Below are positions 33,477-41,357 of a DNA stretch of 64,000 nucleotides, piece after piece (positions within the stretch are counted from its first letter, which is position 1; every line of letters starts with the position of its first letter). The stretch is from NCBI GenBank assembly GCA_934448295.1, contig CAKSEY010000001.1:248001-312000 (forward strand), read 5' to 3'. Source of the DNA: an uncultured Oscillospiraceae bacterium (GTDB lineage Bacteria > Bacillota > Clostridia > Oscillospirales > Ruminococcaceae). The notes under the pieces are model-generated. The model was not told where the DNA came from. It saw only the letters and a list, made by a program, of their open reading frames with translations, and did not search any database. Made by a program: the position numbers and the translations under genes.

Positions 33477-34205
33477 ATGAGATATTTTATATGCGATGAT
33501 AACATGATTTTTGCAAAAGACCTCGAAGGAAAAATACAAGCCCTTGAGCCTGAATGTAATATCAGGCTTTTTTCGACCTTATCCGCCCTGAGATTCGCGC
33601 TTGGGGATAAAGAAGAGGTCGACGCGGTATTTCTTGACATAATGAATGCGGACGGCAGCGGAATAGAATTCGCACATATTATAAACAAGCTGAAGCCGCT
33701 GGCAAAGCTGGTTTTTGTGACCAGCCACTCCGCAGAATTCTCCCAGGAGATATTCCGCTGCGAGCCGGGAAACGAGCCGGTGGCGTACCTCTCAAAGCCG
33801 GTGCAGGAGGAATACCTGAGAAACGCCCTTGCAAAGATACATTCCTCAGCGACAAGAAAGCAGGATTTTATCCCCGTGACCATAAACCGCCGCACGGAAT
33901 ACATAAACTGCGCCGAGCTGCTGTATATAGTCAGCGACCGCAGGCAGCTCCAGTTTGTGTCCACGGGCGGCGACGCGCTGAGCTACGGCAGAATGGACGA
34001 TATCATGGAAAAGCTTCCGGACTTTTTCTGCCGCTGCCATCGCAGCTATATCATAAATGTGCGCCGTATCCACCGCGTCAAGGGCTGGAGCAGCTTCGAA
34101 ATGAGCAACGGCGACGTCGTCCCCATCGGAAGATTCTATCAGGAGAGCACCAGAAATGCCGTAATAGCAGAATACTCCAGGAACGGGGGATTTTCCGTTG
34201 ACTGA
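33477..34205 (+). CDS. LytTR-family response regulator
   Basis: A 242-residue AgrA/LytR-type regulator. The receiver domain (1-125) has D7/D8, the phosphorylated aspartate D54 (VFLDIMN), T/S at VTSH and K in LSKPV. The C-terminal LytTR DNA-binding domain (about 138-235) shows the usual pattern EYINCAELLYIVSDRRQL...CRCHRSYIINVRRIHRV...VVPIGRFYQESTR. It is encoded with a GHKL kinase whose start lies 8 bp before this stop. Ribosome site GGAGG. Likely targets are its own promoter and the neighbouring genes carrying TGTAAYC motifs. Confidence 0.92.
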   Translation: MRYFICDDNMIFAKDLEGKIQALEPECNIRLFSTLSALRFALGDKEEVDAVFLDIMNADGSGIEFAHIINKLKPLAKLVFVTSHSAEFSQEIFRCEPGNEPVAYLSKPVQEEYLRNALAKIHSSATRKQDFIPVTINRRTEYINCAELLYIVSDRRQLQFVSTGGDALSYGRMDDIMEKLPDFFCRCHRSYIINVRRIHRVKGWSSFEMSNGDVVPIGRFYQESTRNAVIAEYSRNGGFSVD

Positions 34206-35532
34206 GCAGACAATTATAGACGTACTGTTTTTTATTCTTTATCAGTCGTTCAATTCCGGGTTTGTGATCGTTTTCTATTATTGCGCGCTTACGCCGAGGT
34301 TCAGGGCGCTGTACGTTATTCCGGCGGTAATGATGGTGCAGCTAGCTTCCTATGTGCACACCTCCTATCTGCCGTGGGCGCTCAGGATAGCCATTCAGCT
34401 ATGCCTGTTCTTTTCCGAGGCGGTATTTTTGTTTACGGATACGCTAAAGAAAAAGCTGCTGTGCGCTTCGATACTGTTTGGCTCGACAACGCTTCTCGAC
34501 CTTATCCTGACATATCTGATGACTAGCATATTCGGCTATATTTCAGTGCAGACGCAGGTAAAAACCTGGGACTGTATAATTCAGGTCATCGTGGTAGACT
34601 GCATTTCGGCGGCTTTTTACTTCACGATACTGTACTTCTGGAGGAAAAAGGTCAGCCGATATCCCCTGAAAACAATGAGCCTGTTCATCATCTTTCCGCT
34701 GAGCCAGGCGATAAGCCTTTCCGGGTATTACTACGTTTCACCCATGCATACTGCCGCCGGGGAGCCGTACACCAATCCGTTCGCGTATATTTCGCTGGTT
34801 ATGTACATATTCTCCGATATTTTCATGCTTATCGCCCTGCGCGACAACGCAAGGACCGAGCAGCTCCGCAGCCAGCTAAGGGATATGGAGCACGAGACCG
34901 AAATGCAGACGCTGTATTACGAGAATCTCACGCGGCAGTACGCCAAGATACGCGAATACCGCCACGATGTCAGGAATCTCGTTGCCGCCGCCGAGATAAC
35001 CATGCGCTCCGGCTCGGCGGACGAGGGGTTCTCCATGCTGAGCGACCTGAAGGAGCGCGCCGACGGCCTTGATATCCCCATCTACTGCGCGAATCCGATA
35101 GTCAGCGCCGTTATCTGGGAGAAGCGCCGCCGGTGCGAAGCAGCCGGAATCGGCTTCACGCTTTCCATGTCCCCCACGGAGGAGATCCCTCTCAGCAACG
35201 CGGACGCCTGCTCTCTCTTCGCGAATCTGCTGGACAATGCGATACGCGAGGCAGGGACGACAGCTTCACCGCAAGTTTCCGTGAGCTGCCGCAGCAAGAT
35301 AGGCATGCTGTTCCTGGAGGTTCGGAACTCCACCGAAAAGATGTTCACCTCAGCCCCCGCAAGCACCAAGCGCGGCGAAAACCACGGAAACGGGCTGACC
35401 ATCGTGGAAAATATCGCCCGGAAATACTCCGGCAGCTTCCGCATTACCGCGGACGGAAAAGAAGCCTGCGCGGCGTTCACGGCGCAGCTCCCTGAGGCCA
35501 CAGAGCCGCAGTTTCAGCCAGCAGACCCATAA
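34198..35532 (+). CDS. GHKL-type sensor histidine kinase (AgrC/ComD-like)
   Basis: A 444-residue membrane kinase. The first ~210 residues hold about six membrane helices; then a coiled linker and the histidine region EYRHDVRNLVAAAE (His about 255), followed by the GHKL ATPase domain with FANLLDNAIREAG (N-box) and ENHGNGLTIVENIA (G-box). It begins with TTG at 34198, overlapping the regulator gene. The kinases of this group usually sense peptides, but no AgrD/AgrB-like gene is adjacent, so the signal is unknown. Confidence 0.88.
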   Translation: MTEQTIIDVLFFILYQSFNSGFVIVFYYCALTPRFRALYVIPAVMMVQLASYVHTSYLPWALRIAIQLCLFFSEAVFLFTDTLKKKLLCASILFGSTTLLDLILTYLMTSIFGYISVQTQVKTWDCIIQVIVVDCISAAFYFTILYFWRKKVSRYPLKTMSLFIIFPLSQAISLSGYYYVSPMHTAAGEPYTNPFAYISLVMYIFSDIFMLIALRDNARTEQLRSQLRDMEHETEMQTLYYENLTRQYAKIREYRHDVRNLVAAAEITMRSGSADEGFSMLSDLKERADGLDIPIYCANPIVSAVIWEKRRRCEAAGIGFTLSMSPTEEIPLSNADACSLFANLLDNAIREAGTTASPQVSVSCRSKIGMLFLEVRNSTEKMFTSAPASTKRGENHGNGLTIVENIARKYSGSFRITADGKEACAAFTAQLPEATEPQFQPADP

Positions 35533-35549
35533 GGTAGCTACAGCGTTGA

Positions 35550-36416
35550 TCAGCCCATTTCAGTCACAAACTGAATAATGAATCCCAGCAGGAGTGAAAG
35601 GAAGTTCGCGGTCATGGTGTAGGCAACGATCTTTCCGGTTTTGCCGCTGTATTTGTCGTACTTTCCAAGATTGAAGATGTATATTATCAGCTCGAAAGTG
35701 AACACGATAAGCTCCATCGGTATATAGAAGATGATGAATCCGGTAAAACCTGACTGGAAAGTCACGACCGAAAGCACGATATTCAGCAGTACCTGGGTCA
35801 TGGCGTTTATCGCCGCAAGGAACAGCATAGCCTTTTTCCCGCGGTAGCCGAAGGCAAGGGCAAGCAGAAGCTCCACCGCTATCGTCAGAGCCATTCTGAG
35901 CAGAAGCGCGATACCCTCCCGTATATACTCGTAGCTCGGAGCGGCTTTTATATCGAAGCCGTTTATGTTGTCAAGGTCTACCGTGAAATAGCTTGAAAAG
36001 GCGTAGCAGTTGTATTCCCCGGTGGAGACCATGAGGCCGCTGTCCGGGTACCACACCAGCACCTTGAAAACGTCCGGCGGGTAGTAGCCCATGTGTATCG
36101 TGCGGGTTTTCTCGCTGTCCCATACCTTACCGAAAAATACGAAGCCGTCCCCGTCGCTGTATTCCGCGAACTTTACGAACGCCGCAGCCCCGGGGTCGTT
36201 TTCTGCCTGGGCGTAGTCCTCGTCGGTCAGTTCTGCTTTCATGTACATCGGCGGGATCTTTGATTCCTCTGCTATCAGGGCCGCATAAAAATGCTCTCCC
36301 CGGCTTCCCTTCAGCGTTACCCTGAGCGACGGCTTGGGACCGCAGTCCGCAAAGGCGCTGACGGACAGCGCGAAAAATACCAGCGCGCACAGTAATATGG
36401 AAATTATCCTTTTCAT
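35550..36416 (-). CDS. Signal-peptide-bearing membrane protein of unknown function
   Basis: A 288-residue protein: signal peptide (residues 1-23, ends SAFA), an extracytoplasmic domain to about residue 165 with KPSLRVTLKGSRGEHFYAALIAEE and FVFFGKVWDSEKT, then four membrane helices (about 170-190, 196-220, 228-250, 265-285). It resembles hypothetical membrane proteins of related gut Firmicutes but I know no function. Converges with the kinase gene, 17 bp apart. Its promoter carries the strongest array of the motif seen at the two-component promoter, so it is the best candidate output of that system. Confidence 0.7.
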   Translation of the reverse strand: MKRIISILLCALVFFALSVSAFADCGPKPSLRVTLKGSRGEHFYAALIAEESKIPPMYMKAELTDEDYAQAENDPGAAAFVKFAEYSDGDGFVFFGKVWDSEKTRTIHMGYYPPDVFKVLVWYPDSGLMVSTGEYNCYAFSSYFTVDLDNINGFDIKAAPSYEYIREGIALLLRMALTIAVELLLALAFGYRGKKAMLFLAAINAMTQVLLNIVLSVVTFQSGFTGFIIFYIPMELIVFTFELIIYIFNLGKYDKYSGKTGKIVAYTMTANFLSLLLGFIIQFVTEMG

Positions 36417-36446
36417 CTGATTACCTCCCTTGTGTTTGTTAGTTCA

Positions 36447-36475
36447 ATTATAGCTGATAAATTCCGACAAGTCAA
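36447..36475 (-). promoter_or_regulatory. Promoter of the signal-peptide membrane protein gene
   Basis: Minus strand TTGACT (36470-36475), 17 bp, TATAAT (36447-36452), immediately downstream of the GRTTACA array. Confidence 0.8.
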
Positions 36476-36484
36476 TTAAAATTC

Positions 36485-36535
36485 GGTTACAGTGTGATTA
36501 CAGTCTGATTACAAGAGATTACAGCCCGGTTACAG
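36485..36535 (-). promoter_or_regulatory. Five phased GRTTACA repeats upstream of the -35 box
   Basis: GGTTACAG, GATTACAG, GATTACAA, GATTACAG and GGTTACAG begin at 36485, 36496, 36507, 36517 and 36528, steps of 11, 11, 10 and 11 bp, one per helical turn, all in the same orientation. On the transcribed (minus) strand they read YTGTAAYC and end 10 bp before the -35 box, as in an activator array. Confidence 0.8.
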
Positions 36536-36670
36536 CGATTTGTGCCCCGGAACAAAATTCATGTGCGCCGGCACAGCGGCTCCGGGCGCGGAGTGATTTC
36601 CCGAATGTGGCTCAACCAGGCGGGATGCCGGGATTTGTGAAGCTGCACAAAAAAATAATCTCATGCCCTA

Positions 36671-36699
36671 TTGACATTATACGGTCAAAGTGTTATCAT
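36671..36699 (+). promoter_or_regulatory. Promoter of the MATE transporter gene
   Basis: TTGACA (36671-36676), 17 bp, TATCAT (36694-36699), 70 bp upstream of the start. It completes the 354-bp gap 36417-36770, which otherwise holds the motif array and the divergent promoter. Confidence 0.75.
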
Positions 36700-36770
36700 A
36701 GTCTGGCGGCAAAAGCCGGTTCAATGACGAATCGAAAGGCGGGGTCAACGGCGACTCCGTAGGGCATACA

Positions 36771-38156
36771 ATGAAAAACAGAACAGGTCAGAAGCACCAG
36801 ATACAGATGACGACAGGCTCACTGTGGAAGAATATCCTCCTTTTCAGCCTGCCGCTGGTCATGTCGCAGATTTTAGAGGTGCTGTTCAATCTCAGCGACG
36901 TTGCTGTGGTGGGAAAATTCGCGGACTATATCGCGCTGGGCGCGGTGGGCTCCACAACGCTGCTGGTGTCGCTGTTCACCGGGTTCCTGATAGGAATGGG
37001 CGCCGGGGTGAACGTCCGGACGGCGCACAAGCTCGGCAGCTCCGACAGCGAGGGCGCGGCGAAAACGGTGCACTCCTCCCTGCTGGTGTGCTCCATCATC
37101 GGAGTGGTGATATGCCTGCTGTGCAGCTTCAGCGCTCAGCCGGTGCTGGCGCTCCTCGGGACTAAGACCGAATTCATGGAGCAGGCGGTGCTCTACCTCA
37201 GAATTTACGCGCTGGGAATGCCCGCGATGGCGGTCTACAACTTCGGCAGCGGAGTGCTCAGCGCCTGCGGCGAGACAAAGCGCCCGCTTCTCTATCTAAC
37301 GATAGCAGGAGCGCTGAACGTTGCGCTCAACCTGTTCTTCGTAATAGTCTGCGGAATGGCGGCGGAGGGCGTTGCGCTGGCGAGCGTTATCGCGCAGTAC
37401 CTTTCGGCGGCGCTGATACTGGCGCACCTTTTCCGCAGGAAGGACTGCTGCGGGCTCCGCTTTACCAGAAAATACTTCGAGCGCCGCGCCTGCGCGGACG
37501 TGCTTATGCTGGGCATTCCCTCGGGAATACAGAACGCGATATTCGCAGTGGCGAACCTGTTCGTCCAGGCGGGAGTGAACCACTTTGACGCGATAATGGT
37601 ATCGGGGAATTCCGCCGCCGCCAATGCGGACACCATCATATTCAACGTGATGGCGGCGTTCTACACGGCGTGCGCCAGCTTCGTGAGCTGCAACCGCGGC
37701 GCCGGAAACACCGACCGCATGAAGAAAAGCTTCATTATAAGCCTTGTGTACTCGTTTGCCGCCGGGGCGCTCCTCGGGGGTCTGCTGCTGGTGTTCGGCA
37801 GGCAGTTCCTGTCGCTTTTTGCGAACGACGCGGAGGTAATAGAAGCCGGAATGCAGCGCCTTGGGATAATGGGCTGGTCGTACATGATAGCGCCGTTCAT
37901 GGACTGCACGATAGCCGCCTCCCGCGGAATAGGAAAGAGCATAGCCCCCACCGTTATAGTCGTGATGGGCTCCTGCGTGTTCCGGGTAATATGGGTTTAC
38001 ACGATATTCGCGTACTTCCAGACGATACCGTCGCTTTACCTGCTGTACAGCTTCTCCTGGGCGATAACCGCCGTTGCTGAGATAATCTACTTCGTGGTAA
38101 GCTACCGGAAAATGCTGCGGGAAAAGAATTTCGGAAATGTTTCCGAAGCAGCATGA
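36771..38156 (+). CDS. MATE-family efflux transporter
   Basis: A 461-residue polytopic protein with about 12 membrane helices in two halves. The opening GSLWKNILLFSLPLVMSQILEVLFNLSDVAVVGKF and the second-half repeat SGIQNAIFAVANLFVQAGVNHFDAIMVSGNSAA are typical of the NorM/DinF-like MATE clade of Clostridia. It exports organic cations or other small molecules in exchange for Na+ or H+; substrate unknown. The ribosome site is weak (AGGG). Monocistronic. Confidence 0.9.
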   Translation: MKNRTGQKHQIQMTTGSLWKNILLFSLPLVMSQILEVLFNLSDVAVVGKFADYIALGAVGSTTLLVSLFTGFLIGMGAGVNVRTAHKLGSSDSEGAAKTVHSSLLVCSIIGVVICLLCSFSAQPVLALLGTKTEFMEQAVLYLRIYALGMPAMAVYNFGSGVLSACGETKRPLLYLTIAGALNVALNLFFVIVCGMAAEGVALASVIAQYLSAALILAHLFRRKDCCGLRFTRKYFERRACADVLMLGIPSGIQNAIFAVANLFVQAGVNHFDAIMVSGNSAAANADTIIFNVMAAFYTACASFVSCNRGAGNTDRMKKSFIISLVYSFAAGALLGGLLLVFGRQFLSLFANDAEVIEAGMQRLGIMGWSYMIAPFMDCTIAASRGIGKSIAPTVIVVMGSCVFRVIWVYTIFAYFQTIPSLYLLYSFSWAITAVAEIIYFVVSYRKMLREKNFGNVSEAA

Positions 38157-38226
38157 TGATTTTAATTCGGAATTCAGAATTCTTAATTCGGAATTAATGT
38201 GCCGTTTCGCGGCGGATTTAAATATT

Positions 38227-38505
38227 GTAGGGGAGGGGCTTGCCCCTCCCGTCCTTGTTTGCGCGGCGTCCTTGGTCTGTCGGTCAACCCCTCTGTCGCT
38301 TCGCGCCACCTCCCCCCACCGGGGGAGACACGCGCTTTGGGACGGTCTGGGCAAATCGTCCTTGACTGCCCAGACCGCACTTTAATGCGGCGCGTCTGGG
38401 TAAATCGTCCGTGAATGTCCTATGCCTTTGTTGCGCGCCATTTCCAGCGCCTTTGTAAATTGACCGGAAACCATAATATTCGGGAGGGGCAAGCCCCTCC
38501 CCTAC
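38227..38505. repeat. 279-bp element bounded by perfect 25-bp inverted repeats
   Basis: Positions 38227-38251 (beginning GTAGGGGAGGGGCTTG) are the exact reverse complement of 38481-38505. Each arm is itself a hairpin (GGAGGGGC / GCCCCTCC). Inside are a perfect 11-bp stem (38343-38353 with 38367-38377) and a direct repeat GTCTGGGYAAATCGTCC at about 38346 and 38394. There is no transposase or plausible gene. Short GTAGGGG palindromes of this style are widespread in gut Firmicutes intergenic DNA. The right arm is followed by TTTTTT and may act as a terminator for the MATE gene. Just to the left, 38161-38198 contains repeated AATTCGGAATT palindromes. Confidence 0.75.
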
Positions 38506-38650
38506 GTTTTTTATCTGGTGTTTGTGGAAGTATCGCACCGGGAAAGGCGGGAGAGAACCTCCCCTGGCGGGTTTTAAGCGTGATTCCGTTGTGTTTATTA
38601 CCGAAGCCGTACGCGAATATTTGTGCAAAACATAAAATTTTCCTAACCCC

Positions 38651-38710
38651 TTGAAAAAAGCGCGGATTTGTGTTAAAATCAATACCGGAAACGTTTTCGG
38701 AAAACAGACT
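38651..38710 (+). promoter_or_regulatory. Promoter and LacI-type operator of the first LacI regulator
   Basis: TTGAAA (38651-38656), 17 bp, TAAAAT (38674-38679). The palindrome CCGGAAACGTTTTCGG (38695-38710) lies just after the predicted start point; its central AAACGTTT is typical for LacI-family operators, suggesting autorepression. Confidence 0.75.
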
Positions 38711-38764
38711 GACCGGAATACCTCCGGCAGACCTGGAGTATGATTCCGGACATAAGGTGAAAAA

Positions 38765-39760
38765 TTGACTATAAAGGATATCGCAAGGCTCGCCGGGTGC
38801 GGAGTGAGCACTGTGTCCCGCGCCCTCAACGGCAGCGACGAGATAAGCGAAGCCACCCGCGCACGGATAAACGAGGTAATAAAGCAGTACAACTACACCC
38901 CCAACGGCAACGCCCGCAGAATGAGACAGACCGCTGCGAAAACCATACTGCTCATAGTGAACGGAAGCAGCAACCTGTTCTTCTCGCCGCTCATCGAGCA
39001 GATGCAGACCACGGCGGCGGCCTCCGGATTTCAGGTGGCGGTGAACTACATCGACGAGCAGGACGACGAGGTGCTCTGCGCGCAGCAGCTCTGCACCGAG
39101 CAGAAGCCCTCCGGGATAATCTTCCTCGGCGGCGACATACGCAATTTCAGCAGGAGCTTCCCGAACATCACGGTGCCCTGCGTGCTCAGCACCGCAAGCG
39201 CCGCAGAGCTCGGCTTCAGGAACCTCTCCTCCGTCAGCATAGACGACTTCGCCGGAGGTAAGGCGGCTATGGAGCAGCTTTTTTCCCTGGGGCACCGGAA
39301 CATAGGCATACTCGGCGGCGACCTTAATTCCGACGGACCCTCCGGGCTCCGGTACAGCGGCGTTAAGGCGGCGTGCGCTGAAATCGGCGTAAAGGAGCCG
39401 GTGTGCGAGCTGTGCTCCTACACGTTCAGCTCCGCGTATGAGGCGGCGATGGCTCTCTACCACGAATGCCGCAGCATGACCGCTGTGTTCGCCATGTCCG
39501 ATATAATCGCGGTGGGAGCCGTCCGGGCGCTGCTCGACATAGGGCTGCGGGTCCCGCAGGATATCTCGGTGATAGGCTTCGACGGAATAGACATCTCGGA
39601 GTTCACCAACCCGCGCATTTCCACGTTTGCACAGCCGCTCCACCAGATCTCCAGCCTATCGGTGAGAATGCTGGTGAACATGATAGAAAGCGGCGCGCAG
39701 GCGGGGCATGTGACCTTAAAGGCGCAGTACAAGCCCGGCGATTCCGTCAGCAGGATATGA
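38765..39760 (+). CDS. LacI-family transcriptional regulator 1 (next to malQ)
   Basis: A 331-residue sugar-responsive repressor. N-terminal helix-turn-helix TIKDIARLAGCGVSTVSRALNGSDEIS with hinge helix NGNARRMRQ (about residues 1-58), then the PBP1-type ligand-binding core (ILLIVNGSSNLFFSPLIEQM, FAMSDIIAVGAVRAL, ISVIGFDGIDISEF). It starts with TTG at 38765 after AAGGTG. It lies 49 bp upstream of malQ, and its own promoter has a matching operator. A related but partial site (CCGGAAACGTT) lies at 43842-43852, downstream of the phosphorylase gene. Confidence 0.92.
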   Translation: MTIKDIARLAGCGVSTVSRALNGSDEISEATRARINEVIKQYNYTPNGNARRMRQTAAKTILLIVNGSSNLFFSPLIEQMQTTAAASGFQVAVNYIDEQDDEVLCAQQLCTEQKPSGIIFLGGDIRNFSRSFPNITVPCVLSTASAAELGFRNLSSVSIDDFAGGKAAMEQLFSLGHRNIGILGGDLNSDGPSGLRYSGVKAACAEIGVKEPVCELCSYTFSSAYEAAMALYHECRSMTAVFAMSDIIAVGAVRALLDIGLRVPQDISVIGFDGIDISEFTNPRISTFAQPLHQISSLSVRMLVNMIESGAQAGHVTLKAQYKPGDSVSRI

Positions 39761-39809
39761 CTTCACAGCCGGAAGGCTTTGAAATACAGAGAACATTTTG
39801 GAGGAAACA

Positions 39810-41327
39810 ATGAGAAAAAGCGGCATTTTACTGCACATCGCCTCACTGCCGAACAAATACGGCATAGGCACCATGGGCAGGGAGGCTTATAATTTCGTGG
39901 ACTGGCTCAAGAGCGCCGGTCAGAGCCTCTGGCAGATACTGCCCCTGTCACAGACGAGCTACGGCGATTCGCCATATCAGAGCTTTTCGATATTCGCCGG
40001 AAACCCTTACTTCATCAGCCTTGAGACCCTTGAGGAGGAAGGTCTGCTGGAGCGCTCGGATTACGCGGACATCGAGTGGTGCGAAAACCCCAGATACATC
40101 GACTATGCCACCATGTACGAGAATTTCTACAAGGTCATGAGAGCCGCGTACAAGCGGTTTGTTCTGTCCGAAAATGGTAACGTTTCCGGAGAGTACAGGA
40201 CATTCCTCGCGGAAAACCCGTGGCTCAAAAACTACACCCTGTTCATGGCGCTGAAGGACGCGCACAAGGGCAGGAGCTGGAGCGAGTGGGAAAAGCCGCT
40301 CCGCCTGAGAGAGCCGCAGGCAGTCGCCAGGGCTGAGAAGCAGTACGCCACCGAGATGGACTTCTATGCGTTCCTACAGTACAAGTTCTTCCAGCAGTGG
40401 ACGAAGCTCAAGGAATACGCCAACTCGAACGGCATTCAGATAATCGGCGATATACCGATATACTGCGCCCTGGACAGCGCGGACGTATGGTGCGAGCCGG
40501 AGCTGTTCCAGCTTGATGAAAACCGCGTACCCACAGTTGTCGCGGGCTTCCCGCCGGACGCTTTCTCCGCAGACGGTCAGCTCTGGGGCAACCCCATCTA
40601 TGACTGGGACAGAATGAAGCAGGAAAACTACCGCTGGTGGGTAGGAAGAATGAGCTTCGCCAAGAAGCTGTATGACATCGTGAGAATCGACCACTTCATC
40701 GGCTTCAACAGCTACTACGCTATCCCGTTCGGCAGCAAGACCGCCCACGGCGGCGAATGGCGCGAGGGTCCGAAATACGACCTGTTCCGCGTTATCAAGG
40801 AGCAGACCGGAAAGGACGGTATCATCGCCGAAGACCTCGGAATAATCACCCCCTCCGTTCGCAGACTGCTTAAGCAGGCGGCTTACCCGGGAATGAAGGT
40901 GCTCCAGTTCGCGTTCGACCCCACCGGAAAGAGCGAGTACCTCCCGCAGAACTACACCTCGCAGAACTGCGTCGTGTACACATCCACGCATGACAGCGAT
41001 ACCGCGCTGGGCTGGTACAGCACCCTCGACCGCGCCACAAAGAAATTCACGAAGGAATACCTCGGCATACGCAGGGCTTCAGAGCTTCCCCGGGCGTTCA
41101 TCGATATCGCATGGAAGAGCACCGCTGATATGGCTATGACTACCATTCAGGAGCTGTGCGGATTCAGCACCGAGGCGCGCATAAACGTGCCCTCCACAGT
41201 CGGCAACAACTGGCGCTGGAGAACCCTCGAAGAAGATTTCACCGCCGAAAACGCCGCCTACCTTGACCGCATGACCGAGATATGCAACCGAAAAGTCCCC
41301 GCCGCAAAGAAGCGCGGGAAGAAATAA
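39810..41327 (+). CDS. malQ: 4-alpha-glucanotransferase (amylomaltase)
   Basis: GH77 enzyme of 505 residues that transfers alpha-1,4-glucan segments between maltodextrins, releasing glucose. It shows SGILLHIASLPNKYGIGTMG at the N-terminus, IVRIDHFIGF (nucleophile Asp), IIAEDLGIITPSV (acid/base Glu) and STHDSDTALGWY (transition-state Asp). The ATG at 39810 follows GGAGG; 12 bp upstream an in-frame ATG lies before the ribosome site. Downstream lies glycogen phosphorylase, the usual metabolic partner. Intracellular, no signal peptide. Confidence 0.95.
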   Translation: MRKSGILLHIASLPNKYGIGTMGREAYNFVDWLKSAGQSLWQILPLSQTSYGDSPYQSFSIFAGNPYFISLETLEEEGLLERSDYADIEWCENPRYIDYATMYENFYKVMRAAYKRFVLSENGNVSGEYRTFLAENPWLKNYTLFMALKDAHKGRSWSEWEKPLRLREPQAVARAEKQYATEMDFYAFLQYKFFQQWTKLKEYANSNGIQIIGDIPIYCALDSADVWCEPELFQLDENRVPTVVAGFPPDAFSADGQLWGNPIYDWDRMKQENYRWWVGRMSFAKKLYDIVRIDHFIGFNSYYAIPFGSKTAHGGEWREGPKYDLFRVIKEQTGKDGIIAEDLGIITPSVRRLLKQAAYPGMKVLQFAFDPTGKSEYLPQNYTSQNCVVYTSTHDSDTALGWYSTLDRATKKFTKEYLGIRRASELPRAFIDIAWKSTADMAMTTIQELCGFSTEARINVPSTVGNNWRWRTLEEDFTAENAAYLDRMTEICNRKVPAAKKRGKK

Positions 41328-41357
41328 TGTACATCTGACATTGAAAGGAGATTTATC

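Noticed and set aside
33235..35549. A peptide pheromone gene (AgrD-like) for the LytTR/GHKL pair
   Set aside because: No short peptide gene with a ribosome site and no AgrB-like protease were found in the gaps around the pair.
38160..38764. Small proteins within the 279-bp palindromic element
   Set aside because: All open frames follow the repeated GC-rich palindromes and lack ribosome sites.
40170..40190. GTAACGTTTCCGG inside malQ as a second LacI operator
   Set aside because: Only part of the palindrome is present and it lies well inside a coding region; chance is the simpler explanation.
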